The notes beneath the pieces are model-generated. The model did not search any database. It worked only from the letters and a program-made list of their open reading frames with translations, and was not told the DNA's origin. Position numbers and translations under genes: made by a program. A stretch of DNA of 64,000 bases, taken from the NCBI GenBank assembly GCA_015178975.1, contig WHVD01000115.1, positions 1 to 64,000 on the forward strand, written 5' to 3'. Source of the stretch: Hysterangium stoloniferum (taxonomy: Eukaryota; Basidiomycota; Agaricomycetes; Hysterangiales; Hysterangiaceae). Numbering within the stretch: the first letter of the stretch is position 1; the number at the start of each line of letters is the position of its first letter. Of the stretch, positions 33,230 through 43,505 are shown in pieces.

Positions 33230-35599
33230 AGAAACCCTGAACCGATGTTTTGCAATTCAGCACGATTTGCAAATATTCAAAAGGATACAGTGCGATTCAG
33301 TGCGATTCACAAATGTTTGAAAAGATACAGTGTGATTCATTACAATTGGCAAGTGTTCAGGAATATTCAATGCGATTTGCAAGTTTTCAAGAGGCTAGAA
33401 TGCGACTCTTTTAGACTTTTTGCAACTATTCTAGACTTTTTGTGACTATTCTAGACTCTTTGTGATTGTTTGCAACTCTGATAGACTGTTTGCGACTCTT
33501 TTGGACTTTTTGCAACTCTTTTGGACTTTTTGCAACTCTTTTGGACTTTTTGCAACTCTTTTGGACTTTTTGCAACTCTTTTGAACTTTTTGTGACTCTT
33601 TTGGACTCTTTGCGAATCTTTTAGACTCTTTTAGACTCTTTTAGACTCTTTGTGACTCTTATAGACTCGTTACAACTGTTATAGACTCTTTGCAACTGCT
33701 ATAGACTCTTTGTGACTCATGTAGACTCTTTGCGACTTTTTGTGACTCATTTAGATTCTTTGCGACTTTTTTAGACTCTTTGCGACTTACTCTTTGTGAC
33801 TCTTTGAAAAGTTGCAAAGTCGCACAAAGTCACACAAAGTCGCAAAGTGTCACATAAAGTCACAAAGTCACACAAAGTCACAAAGTGTTGAACAAAGTCG
33901 CAAAGTATCACAAAAAGTTGCATTGCAAAAAGTCGCAAAAGTGTTGCACAAAGTCACAAAGTGTCAAACAAAGTCGCAAAGTATTGCAAAAAGTCGCATT
34001 GCAAAAGTGTCACAAATCATAGCACAGTGTCTTCACACAATAATAATCTATGTAAAAAGCCTCCAAAATTTCTATTATCCTCTTTTCTCTATGACCACAA
34101 ACAATGATACACTATACACACAGCACATGGACAAAGGGAGGAAAAAAACGCATCACTATCAATTATATAGATAATGTATGTTAAGAAGAAGCCGCAGCAA
34201 ACCTGATATAGGGGATGATGGCATGGAACAAGAAAATGGGGCTTGGGGCAGGCAGTATCCAAGATGACGGCAGCGGCAGGGGGCAGGCTGGGGTGATGGT
34301 GGGTAGGTACAGGTAGTTGAGTATCGATACCAGTATCATCAGGCACAGGATATAAATGAGACATTGGTTATATTAAGTAGAATATACTTTTTACTTGTAT
34401 AAATCTTGAAAGCTGGTGCAGTGCTGGCCGGGGCAGGGTGACAAGGTGGGGAGAGGTGGTGTGGGCGTGATGGTGTGATATAATATGCTGAGCAAGAAAA
34501 AGGGAATCCAACTCCAAGTCTAGCTGGAGAGGATAGCAATAGAAGTGGGGGGGGATAACCAAAGGGAACTGGCCAGAGGAGACGATGGCGAAACGTGATC
34601 ACTCATCCATCCTATTCATATCTCCGTTTTCATCGTCCGCATACTGCTCCAAAGACTGCCATGGTGCACATTTGCGGGGGACAGCACAAGCGTGGTCCCC
34701 AGGCCCGACGGGTGCTGGTACGACTGGCGTGTCATCGACGTGTGCGGGTGATGTGAGCCAGTATACGACGTGTGGTGCGAGTCGCACACCTCCCCGCGAG
34801 AAATGGCCCGGCCCCACCTCCGTCCCCGATCCGCCCCCCGCCACACCACTCGAGCTGGTCGTGGTGGTGCTTGGCAAGCCCCCAGGGCCCTGCGGGAAAA
34901 ATGGCGCCGTCAGCGTCCCAAGCCCCAGCGTGCCGCCCCCACCCCCTCTGCCGCTGCCGCCCCTACTCGCGTTCCCTGCACCACTGCTGCTGCTGCCACT
35001 CCTGCTGAGGCTGCCGTATCCACTCCTGCCATTCCCCGCGGCGCCGCTACCAAGCCCAGGTGGGAAGCCCCCAAAGTCTGCACTCGAGCCGGTCTCGTCA
35101 GACCAGTTCTGCACGTGGTACGGGGGTGCACGCCACCGTGCACGATCGGGTGCAGCGGCGCGAGGTGCAGCGTGTTGTAGGGCCCGTTCCCGTGTCCGTG
35201 TCCATCACCACCGCCGTGTGGCCCGTGCCTGTGCCCATGTCCCTGTCCATGGTCGTGCAGCCCATACCCGTGTCCTTGTGGCCCGTGGGGCCAGTGGCCG
35301 CCGTGCGTGTGCCCTAGCTTGGGGAAGGCGGGGTGCCATGTCATGGCCAGGGGGAAGTGGTCGTCGGGGTCCGCATGGATGGCGGGTCCATTCAGCACGG
35401 GCACGGCATCGGCGTAGTGGCTGCTGCTGGAGTAGTAGGCCGTGGCGAGCCTGTAGGGGAGGCGGTAGGGTGCGCCGTCGACGGGGGAGACGCTGCCGTA
35501 CTCATCAGCGGGGAAGTTGTGTGGTGAGATGGAGGTGTCGGAGGGCGAGGCATCAGTGCGGCGCTTCTTGCAGCTGTTGTTGGAGTGGGGGCGGTAGAT
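33226..35599 (+). repeat. Left arm of the palindrome
   Basis: Reverse complement of 38160-40445. Matching is very high over the AT-rich block (for example 34040-34390 against 39360-39720), with more difference in the tandem arrays. The inner border is at ATCTACCGCC (35599), inside the captured gene. Confidence 0.88.
33400..34015. repeat. 10/20-bp tandem array of left arm, with orientation switch
   Basis: Up to about 33795 the unit is ACTTTTTGCAACTCTTTTGG (20 bp, two 10-bp halves). At 33796 it flips to the inverse type (AAAGTCGCAAAGTGTCACAC). The inversion point reads GACTCTTTGAAAAGTTGCAAAGTC, a possible hairpin. Confidence 0.88.
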
Positions 35600-35700
35600 G
35601 TATTGGGGTACTTGGAGTTGAAGTTTTCCTTCAACTTTTTTGGCTTGGTCGAGCTGCTTGCAACACTGCACACAGTCACAAAGTGTCACACAAAGTCGCA
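34599..35700 (-). pseudogene. Captured gene 3' end, left copy (HMG-box-like C-terminus, His/Gly-rich)
   Basis: A few residues in another frame (KKLKENFNSKYPN) followed by YIYRPHSNNSCKKRRTD resemble the last helix and basic tail of a fungal HMG box, with a one-base frameshift between them; this identification is tentative. Then come HNFPADEYGSVSPVDGAPY, a Tyr/Ser stretch, a GHGHG-type His/Gly run and a Gly/Ser-rich tail ending NGDMNRMDE. An 8-base length difference from the right copy near 35120 shifts the frame after HPIVHG. High GC and CpG contrast with the surrounding AT-rich arrays. Confidence 0.5.
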
Positions 35701-36160
35701 GAGTGTCACAAAAAGTCACAAAGTATCACACAAAGTCTCAAAGTGTCACAAAAAGTCGCAAAGTGTCACACAAAGTCACAAAGTGTCACAAAAAGTCGCA
35801 AAGTCCCACAAAGTCACAAAATGTCACACAAAGTCGCAAAGTCGCAAAAAGTTCAAACAGTCACAGTCACACAAAGTCTCAAAGTGTCACAAAAAGTCGC
35901 ACAAAGTCGCAAAGTGTCGCACAAAGTCGCAAAGTGTCACACAAAGTCGCAAAGTGTCACAAAAAGTCGCAAAGTCCCACAAAGTCACAAAATGTCACAC
36001 AAAGTCGCAAAGTCGCAAAAAGTCGCAAAAAGTCACAGAGTCGCAAAGTGTCACACAAAGTCGCAAATTACAAAAAGTCGCAAAGTCCCACAAAATGTCA
36101 CACAAAGTCGCAAAGTCACAAAAAGTCGCAAAAAGTCGCAAAAAGTCGCAAACCGTGCAA
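35670..36160. repeat. 20-bp tandem array of spacer, left part
   Basis: Unit CACAAAGTCGCAAAGTGTCA in one orientation. A ~125-bp higher-order repeat is visible: AAAAAGTCGCAAAGTCCCAC recurs near 35790, 35955 and 36072 with similar following text. Open frames here are repeat artefacts. Confidence 0.88.
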
Positions 36161-36164
36161 TAGT

Positions 36165-36735
36165 GTCAGTATGACTAAAATCATACCTGCCAGTGGAGTA
36201 CTCTAGCTCCCCATGTTCATCAGAGTCCATCTCAGAGAGCCAGCTTTCACAGTAGAAATATTTCGCCAGTTTTATGACTGGGAAACTATCACTTGGTGAT
36301 ACTGGGGTTTTAGTGTCGAGTGCCGCACGATCCCTAGCCTGCCAGGATTAGTTTGGCACTCAATGTCCAGCTGAGTGTATATAGGACTCTCACGCCTTTT
36401 CTCCCTGTATGACAACGTCATTGATACACTGTCCGTTCTTGTTTCGCAATTCTTCATCTGAGTTTTCTCTACATTCTTTACAATTTAGTTTTACCCACCC
36501 ACCCTAACCTCTTACTTTAGGTAATGGTAGTAATGTTACTTCCTCTGTGCGTAGTATTTTGTCATAGTTTCAGATTGCACAAAACGAGAGCTGTAAATGC
36601 ATCATGAATGCCTGCCCTCCCAAGCGGCGAGTCTTCCCATGCACACGTGGAGAGCTAACACTCTCCCCCTACCCAACCATGCAGCTCTCTTTAATTGTCA
36701 GTCTGAGATAGTCAATGCTGGAGGTGTGTGATATG
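36165..36735. other. Unidentified single-copy block in spacer
   Basis: About 570 bases without array sequence, containing CpG and Pu/Py-rich text (CCCACCCACCCTAACC). A 61-codon minus frame at 36457-36272 shows no domain. It may be another captured host segment. Confidence 0.35.
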
Positions 36736-37178
36736 AATTTTTGCAACTCTTTGTGACACTTTGAGACTTTGTGTGACTCTGTGACTGTTTGAACTCTGTG
36801 ACTTTTTGTGACTTTTTCCAACTTTGCGACTTTGTGCGACTTTGCGACTTTTTGTACTTTGCGACTTTTTGTACTTTGCAACTTTGTGTGACACTTTGTG
36901 ACTTTGTGCCACTTTTTGTGACACTTTGAGGCTTTGTGTGACTCTGTGACTTTTGAACTCTTGTGACTTTTTGCGACTTTTTGCGACTTTGCGACTTTGT
37001 GTGACATTTTGTGACTTCGTGGGATTTTGCGACTTTTTGTGACACTTTGTGACTTTGTGTGACACTTTGCGACTTTGTGTGACACTTTGACTAAAAGAGC
37101 CACAAACAATCTAAAAGAGTCTAAAAAAGTCGCAAAAAGTCTAAAAGAGTCACAAAAAGTCTAAAAGAGTCGCAATGA
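36735..37178. repeat. 10/20-bp tandem array of spacer, right part, with switch
   Basis: GACT-type orientation up to about 37090, then the AGTC type (AAAAAGTCTAAAAGAGTCGC) to 37178. It is followed at once by the target duplication of the family-B LTR. Confidence 0.85.
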
Positions 37179-37191
37179 ATCCCACTGTAGC

Positions 37192-37492
37192 TGTCAGGGG
37201 ACAACCTTAAGTTCCTCAAATTCACTTTTGACTTGTCAGAGTCTAGTCTCATAAGTCCAGGGTAAAGGTACCTTGTTTTTATCACATTTTCAAACTCCGC
37301 TACACTTTAGTTAGTCACACGCTAGCCGAGGGTTCCTTAGACTTTTCTCTTCGGATTCCCTCTGCTAGGTAAGTAGTACTGCAATTTGTATGTTTATAAC
37401 TAGATAGATATAAACTAACTTCGGATTCCCTCTGCTAGTGCCCCAACTCTGTCTTAGTGCGAGTCAGTGCGGTCTAGAGAGTCGCCCTTACA
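37192..37492 (-). repeat. Solo LTR of family B in the spacer, target duplication GTAGC
   Basis: A 301-bp repeat with TGTAAGGGCGACTC...GTTGTCCCCTGACA read on the minus strand. GTAGC at 37187-37191 and 37493-37497 is the 5-bp duplication. It retains CpG (GAGGGAATCCGAAG) where the copy at 31187 has lost it. It proves that LTR elements inserted into the palindrome's spacer after it formed. Confidence 0.92.
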
Positions 37493-37526
37493 GTAGCCTC
37501 TCAAATATTTGGGAATTGCACTCAAT

Positions 37527-37785
37527 GCAACTCTTTTAGACTTTTTGCAACTATTCTAGACTTTTTGCGACTATTCTAGACTCTTTGTGATTATTTGTGA
37601 CTGTTTGCGACTCTGATAGACTGTTTGTGACTCTTTTGGACTGTTTGCAACTCTTTTGGACTGTTTGCAACTCTTTTGGACTTTTTGCGACTCTTATAGA
37701 CTCGTTACAACTGTTATAGACTCTTTGCAACAGTTATAGACTCTTTGTGACTCATGTAGACTCTTTGTGACTTTTTGGGCGTGGG
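37527..37785. repeat. 10/20-bp tandem array next to the CBM21 fragment
   Basis: Units of the type GACTCTTTTGGACTGTTTGC and GACTCTTATAGACTCGTTAC continue the arm-type array up to about 37777, where a gene fragment starts (CCAAAAAGTC junction). Confidence 0.85.
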
Positions 37786-38159
37786 GGCGGGTGCAGTGGT
37801 GGGTCCCGAACTTGGGCTCAAGATGTCCATGTTGTCTTTCCCTTCAAGCTAGTGTGGAAATCATACCGTGCAGCGAGAGGTGAGGCAAGTGTGGGTTCCA
37901 GTTCCGCCGGGGACAACTTGTCCTTGTCCTTGCCCGTTAACAAATCATTGTCAAAGTTGGCATCCGAGTCAGAGTCACGGAGCGTGTGGGGGAGAATCCT
38001 CAGCCTCCACAGGGGGAGTTTATGTTGCCTGTCGTCCACAATGGTGACCGTGACACTCACTTTCTTGGCATGCTCAAACCCAACCTGGTAGTCCGCCCCC
38101 CCATTGTTATCCCACATATCCCACCCGCCCACCAGAAACCTCATGCAGAGCACTACCGC
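37786..38159 (-). pseudogene. CBM21 (glycogen/starch-binding) gene fragment
   Basis: The minus-strand frame reads VLCMRFLVGG, then WDMWDNNGGADYQVGFEH. The W-D-N-N-x-x-x-Y-x-V-x-F signature closes carbohydrate-binding module family 21, the domain of Gac1/PTG-type protein phosphatase 1 glycogen-targeting subunits. The domain's N-terminal two thirds are missing because the fragment starts at the palindrome arm border. After the domain come ~70 residues of disordered, Asp/Lys/Ser-rich sequence ending at the tandem array. It is a captured exon piece in the orientation opposite to the adjacent gene copy. Confidence 0.7.
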
Positions 38160-39155
38160 ATCTACCGCCCCCGCCCCAACAACAGCTGCAAGAAGCGCCG
38201 CACTGATGCCTTGCCCTATGACACCTCCATCTCACCGCACAACTTCCCCGCCGATGAGTTCGGCAGCGTCTCCCCCGTCGACGGCACACCCTACCGCCTC
38301 CCCTACGGGCTCGCCACGGCCTACTACTCCAGCAGCAGCCACTACGCCGATGCTGTGCCCGCGCTGAATGGACCCGCCGTCCACGCAGACCCCAACGACC
38401 ACTTCCCCCCTGCCGCGACATGGCACCCTACCTTCCCCAAGCTGGGGCACACGCAAGGCGGCCACCGGCCCCACGGGCCACAAGGACATGGGTATGGGCC
38501 GCACAACCATGGACAGGGACATGGGCATGGGCACGGGCCACACGGTGGCAGCGGTGATGGACACGGACACAGGAACAGGCCCTACAACACGCTTCACCCC
38601 ACGCCGCTGCACATGATCGTGCACGGACCCCCATACCGCGCGCAGAACTGGTCCGACGAGACTGGCTCGAGCGTGGACTTTGGGGGCTTCCCGCCTGGGC
38701 TTGGTAGCGGCACCGCAGGGAATGGTGGGAGTGGATACGGCAGCCTCAGCAGGAGCGGCAGCGGCGGCAGTGGTGCGGTGAACGTGAGTAGGGGCGGCAG
38801 CGGCGGAGGGGGTGGGGGCGGCACGCTGGGGCTTGGGACGCTGACAGCGCCGTTTTTCCCACAGGGCCCTGGGGGCTCGCCGAGCACCACCATGACCAGC
38901 TCGAGCGGTGGGGCGGGGGGCAGATCAGGCGCAGAGGTGGGGCCGGGCCATTTCTCTCGGGGAGGTGTGCGACTCGCACCACACGTCGTATACTGCCTCA
39001 CATCACCCGCACACGTCGATGACGCACCAGTCGTCCCAGCACCCATCAGGCCCGGGGACCACGCTTGCACTGTCCCCCGCAAATGTGCACCATGGCAGTC
39101 TTTGGAGCAGTATGTGGACGATGAAAACGGAGATATGAATAGGATGGATGAGTGA
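38160..39155 (+). pseudogene. Captured gene 3' end, right copy (His/Gly-rich protein)
   Basis: Starting at IYRPRPNNSCKKRRTD the frame stays open for ~330 codons to NRMDE and a TGA. It matches the left copy in order: PADEFGSVSPVDGTPYRLPY, SSSSHYADAVP, HGYGPHNHGQGHGHGHG, NWSDETGSSVDFGGFP and a Gly/Ser-rich tail. The upstream part of the gene is replaced by the inverted CBM21 fragment, so no start belongs to it. The 3' flank to about 39720 is shared with the left copy and looks like 3' UTR. Confidence 0.5.
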
Positions 39156-39736
39156 TCACGTTTCGCCATCGTCTCCTCTGGCCGGTTCCCTTTGGTTATC
39201 CCCCCCACTTCTATTGCTATCCTCTCCAGCTAGACTTGGAGTTGGATTCCCTTTTTCTTGCTCAGCATATTATATCACACCATCACGCCCACACCACCTC
39301 TCCCCGCCTTGTCACCCCGCCCCGGCCAGCACTGCGCCAGCTTTCAAGATTTATACAAGTAAAAAGTATATTCTACTTAATATAACCAATGTCTCGTTTA
39401 TATCCTGTGCCTGATGATACTGGTATCGATACTCAACTACCTGTACCTACCCACCATCACCCCAGCCTGCCCCCTGCCGCTGCCGCCATCTTGGATACTG
39501 CCTGCCCCAAGCCCCATTTTCTTGTTCCATGCCATCATCCCCTATATCAGGTTTGCTGCGGCTTCTTCTTAACATACATTATCTATATAATTGATAGTGA
39601 TGCGTTTTTTTCCTCCCTTTGTCCATGTGCTGTGTGTATAGTGTATCATTGTTTGTGGTCATAGAGAAAAGAGGGTAATAGAAATTTTGGAGGCTTTTTA
39701 CATAGATTATTATTGTGTGAAGACACTGTGCTATGA

Positions 39737-40275
39737 TTTGTGACACTTTTGCGACTTTTTGCAGCACAACTTTTTGCGATACTTTGCGACTTTGTGCGAC
39801 TTTGTGACTTTATGTGATACTTTGCGACTTTGTGCGACTTTGCAACTTTTCAAAGACACAAAAAATCGCAAAGAGTCTAAAAAAGTTGCAAAGAGTCTAA
39901 AAGAGTCGTGAAGAGTCACAAAAAGTCGCAAAGAGTCTACATGAGTCACAAAGAGTCTATAACAGTTGCAAAGAGTCTATAACAGTTGCAAAGAGTCTAT
40001 AACAGTTGTAACGAGTCTATAAGAGTCACAAAGAGTCTAAAAGAGTCGCAAAAAGTCCAAAAGAGTCACAAAGAGTCCAAAAGAGTCGCAAAGAGTCCAA
40101 AAGAGTCGCAAAAAGTCCAAAAGAGTCGCAAAAAGTCCAAAAGAGTCGCAAAAAGTCCAAAAGAGTCACAAACAGGCTATCAGAGTCACAAACAGTTGCA
40201 AACAATCACAAAGAGTCTAGAATAGTTGCAAAAAGTCTAGAATAGTTGCAAAAAGTCTAAAAGAGTCACACTCTA
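39737..40275. repeat. 10/20-bp tandem array of right arm, with orientation switch
   Basis: Mirror image of the left-arm array: GACT-type to about 39855, then AGTC-type (GTCGCAAAAAGTCCAAAAGA, 20 bp) to about 40270, followed by the terminal unique segment. Confidence 0.88.
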
Positions 40276-40445
40276 GCCTCCTGAAAACTTGCAAATCACA
40301 TTGAATATTCCCGAACACTTGCCAATTGTAATGAATCACACTGTATCTTTTCAAATATTTGTGAATTGTACTGAATCACACTGTATCCTTTTGAATATTT
40401 GTGAATTGTGCTGAATTGCAAAACATCGGTTCAGGGTTTCTCACC

Positions 40446-41024
40446 TTGAAAACCCTCTAAGAAACTCATGGAAAATCATCAATTTCTTCATCATTTCACA
40501 AACAGATTTTTTGAATTTCCATAGTGTTTGTGACCAAGGAAAATTTTGTTGAAATATATAATTATTCAATGATTTTATGTATAATTAAATTGTAAACTTC
40601 ATCATGGTTTTCCCCTTTCCAAAACATTAAAAAAACTTTGTCTTGGGTCAAGATTTTTTCAGGCAGAAAACCATAGTTTTCACTGAATTCCCTCAGGGGC
40701 AAAATTAAGTAGAAATATGTGGTTTTCAATTGATTTCTCTAGGCGCATTATTACAGTTTTCATAGGATTTTGTTAGGTGGAAAAATCCTAACAAAATACA
40801 GGGTTTTCTAAAAGTTTTCTTATTCAGAAAATCCATCAAGAATAGGCTATTTCCAACAATATTTCCTCATAATTTCCTGATGCAAATTTTTAGAATTTTC
40901 AGATCCAATTTTTGGCCTCAGAAAAACCTACTAAAACTCAGAATTTTCAAAGAGTTTTTCAATTCACAAAACACTTAGAAAATTTGGCCAAATAACAAGA
41001 TTTTCTGAAGGTTTTCCAACTCCA
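40446..41024. other. AT-rich degenerate repeat tract
   Basis: A loose ~60-bp pattern recurs: CAGAAAAYC, AAAACYCAG and TTTTCNAARNGTTTT. No gene. It lies between the palindrome and the Gypsy pol remnant and is devoid of CpG. Confidence 0.4.
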
Positions 41025-43505
41025 ACAATCTTGGGGTGCCTCCAGTGGCAGGCCCTAAAATGTCAGAGGTTGCCACCACAGAAACATTTTGTGCAGAGGA
41101 CCTACATAAGTTGGTTAACTTAGGACATGACATTCCTACTGATGTCTCCTCTCGCTCGGAGTCAGTATTGACTAAGAACATCCAAGCCTTTGGAGTAGAC
41201 GGGCATTTAGGACAAGTAGATGTCAAAGCCAATGTCCCGTTGAAAGAAGGCGTGCAACCTATTTCGATGCCAATGTTTCCAACTTCCCCAGCCAATAGGA
41301 AGGTCATTGATGAACAAATGGATACTTGGATTCAACAGGAGTAATTGAATCGTCCAAAAGTCCTTGGGGGGTGCCAGCCTTTGTCATCTATCACAATGGA
41401 AAACCGCAAGTGGTGATTGACTATTGGAAGTTGAACAGCCTAACAGTTCCCAACGAATTCCCATTGCCACGCCAGTCTGAAATCATGCAAGCGCTTTCAG
41501 GATCCAACATCCTATCTTCCTTTGATGTGTTAGCCCAACTTGAAATGTTAGAAGAAGACAAACTGAAGACTGCCTTCAGATCCCATTGAGGACTGTGGCA
41601 ATTCAGGAGAATGCCCTTTGGACTTCGTAATGGACCCTCTATATTCCAGAGAGTTATGCAAACTGTACTCACACCTTACTTATGGATATTCTGCCTAGTT
41701 TATATTGACAACATAGTGATCTTTTCTAAGACATCGGACAATCATTTAGAGCATTTAGACCAGGTCCTACAAGCCATAATTGCAGCAGGAATCACCCTCT
41801 CGCCCAAAACGTGCTATGTTGGGTATAACTCGATTCTATTACTAGGACATAAGGTGTCTAGACTCAGTTTTTCGACCCATCAAGAAAAGGTCACTGCCAT
41901 ACTAGAACTAGCTACACTTACCAAGATAGCAGATTTTCAACATTGTCTCAGGATGGTTCTGTACTTCTCTGCTTACATACCATTTTATTCCTGGACAGTT
42001 GCCCCGCTCTTCAACCTCTTAAAGAAAGGAGTTTGTTGAACTTGGGATTCCGAACACGCCAGAGCTTTTGAAGACATCAAAGTTGCACTGAGCTCTGCTC
42101 CAGTACTCAGACACCCTGCAAGTGGCATGCCTTATCGGCTATACATGGACACCTCAGACTTTGCATTGGGATGTTGTCTCCAACAAATACAGAAAATGAT
42201 GCTCAAGGATCTAAAAGACACCAAAATCTATGCCCAAGCAAGATCAGCCTTCGATCAATCTCAAGATGTGCCCATTTTCATCACTCATTATAAAACCAAG
42301 GAGCCAGAATTCACTTGGACAAATTCCTGGGCCTCAGATTTTGATGACACCAGTGTCACTGTTGAACGTGTCATCGCCTATTGAAGCCACATGCTCAAGA
42401 AAGCAGAATGTAACTACTCAGCCACAGAGCGAGAGGCGTTAGCCACTAAGGAGGGACTAGTCCATTTCCAGCCCTTTATTGAAGGAGAACATATACTTCT
42501 GATCACTGATCATGTGGCATTACAATGGGCCAGATCTTACGAGAACACCAATTGTCAACTGGCCACATGGGGGGCAGTATACGATGCATACCCCAGTCTG
42601 GAAATCCTACATCAAGTGGGACGAATACACAGCAATGTTGACCCACTGTCTAGACTCCCTCGAGTACCTGGCTGTGCTAGTCCTGCAAGAGACGACCTCT
42701 TACCAATTGTAGGGGATTCTTACAATTGGAATGACAACAAGACATTATGGGAGAACAAACCAGCGGAAAGGGCCATCTTTCTCACTCATCACAAGCTAGT
42801 TGAAACTGATTGGAATGATGGAAGAGGTCCCCCAAACAAAATGGGATCTGCACAACCTCCCCAGAAACGATGAAATTGGCGAGGCAAACTTTACTCTCTC
42901 GAATCCTCAATTGCTTATAGAAATTGATGAGAATTACACTAAGGAACTTCGCAACGGATATCAGAAAGATCCCACCTTCAGAAGTCATTACACTGCCAAT
43001 CCCATTTCCCCAAACGTGGTAGCTACCCCTTCTCACTATTTCATTGGCAAGAATAAGTTACTGTTTTTTCGAGATTCAGACTGGAAAAGTCGAATCTGTG
43101 TACCTAACAGTATGATGTCTACCATACTTAAATTGATACATGACAACCCCTTTGAAGGAGCTCATGCAGGCGGTCACAGACTTTTTCAGCTAATGAAGGA
43201 CCAATTTTTCTGGCTGAGGATGTTGCAGGACTGCGTGGTGTATGCTTGCAGCTGTGACATATGCCAGAAAACTATTTGTGCTATCATTCGAATGCACCAA
43301 AAGGCCTACAGTCGTTGGGTCTCCTCCATTCAGAGGCTGGACAGGCTGACATCCACCAACGACGTTTTGAAGTGGGAGGACATTGTCCTTTCCTTTTGCA
43401 CCAAGTGTCTCACCCACCTTGGAGGTTTTTTGCAGGACACATGGGGAGGAGTTCCAAGCATCTTTCAACACCTTCTTTGACATAGCTCTTCGACCTGGGG
43501 GGCAC
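41025..43505 (+). pseudogene. Gypsy pol remnant of a third family (RT, RNase H, integrase zinc domain)
   Basis: Successive plus-strand frames read ESSKSPWGVPAFVIYHNG, FDVLAQLEMLEEDKLKTAF, RMPFGLRNGPSIFQRVM and FCLVYIDNIVIFSKTSDN, where the catalytic YxDD has become YIDN. RNase H follows (YLDTSDFALG-type near 42145; CNYSATEREALATKEGL). Then comes the integrase H2C2 site, HDNPFEGAHAGGHRLFQLMK and CSCDICQKT. The integrase core is almost wholly deleted. At least four stops or shifts occur. No gag is present upstream. Confidence 0.85.

Larger units (their letters stand above)
33226..40445. mobile_element. 7.2-kb palindromic fold-back-like element with captured gene fragments
   Basis: GGTGAGAAACCCTGAACCG at 33226 is mirrored by CGGTTCAGGGTTTCTCACC ending at 40445. 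Arms of about 2.37 and 2.29 kb flank a ~2.56-kb spacer. The arms hold terminal unique sequence, 10/20-bp tandem arrays that switch orientation, a ~500-bp AT-rich 3'-UTR-like block and an inverted gene 3' end. Tandem arrays inside long inverted repeats are the hallmark of Foldback (FB/TU) elements. No transposase is visible. Target duplications are not clear, and the right flank does not continue the LTR broken at the left, so rearrangement is possible. Confidence 0.7.
38160..40445 (-). repeat. Right arm of the palindrome
   Basis: Mirror of 33226-35599. The inner border at 38160 is fused directly to the CBM21 fragment lying on the opposite strand. The arm runs outward through the gene copy, the 3'-UTR-like block and the tandem arrays. 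Confidence 0.88.

Noticed and set aside
34585..36174. A 529-codon plus-strand frame rich in Arg/Ser/Pro
   Set aside because: It is antisense to the captured gene copy and continues into the tandem array; the minus-strand frame is the one shared in order with the right copy.
35600..36200. Long overlapping frames rich in KSQSVTKSRKVSHK-type residues
   Set aside because: They arise from the 10/20-bp tandem array, occur in several frames and mirror one another on other array segments.
33900..37180. CRISPR-like array
   Set aside because: Units are contiguous 10/20-bp tandem repeats without unique spacers, and the genome is eukaryotic.
38120..38200. HAEHYRIYRPRPNN in the right copy as an intact HMG-box end
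   Set aside because: The residues before IYRP come from the opposite strand of the CBM21 fragment, so the resemblance upstream of 38160 is accidental.
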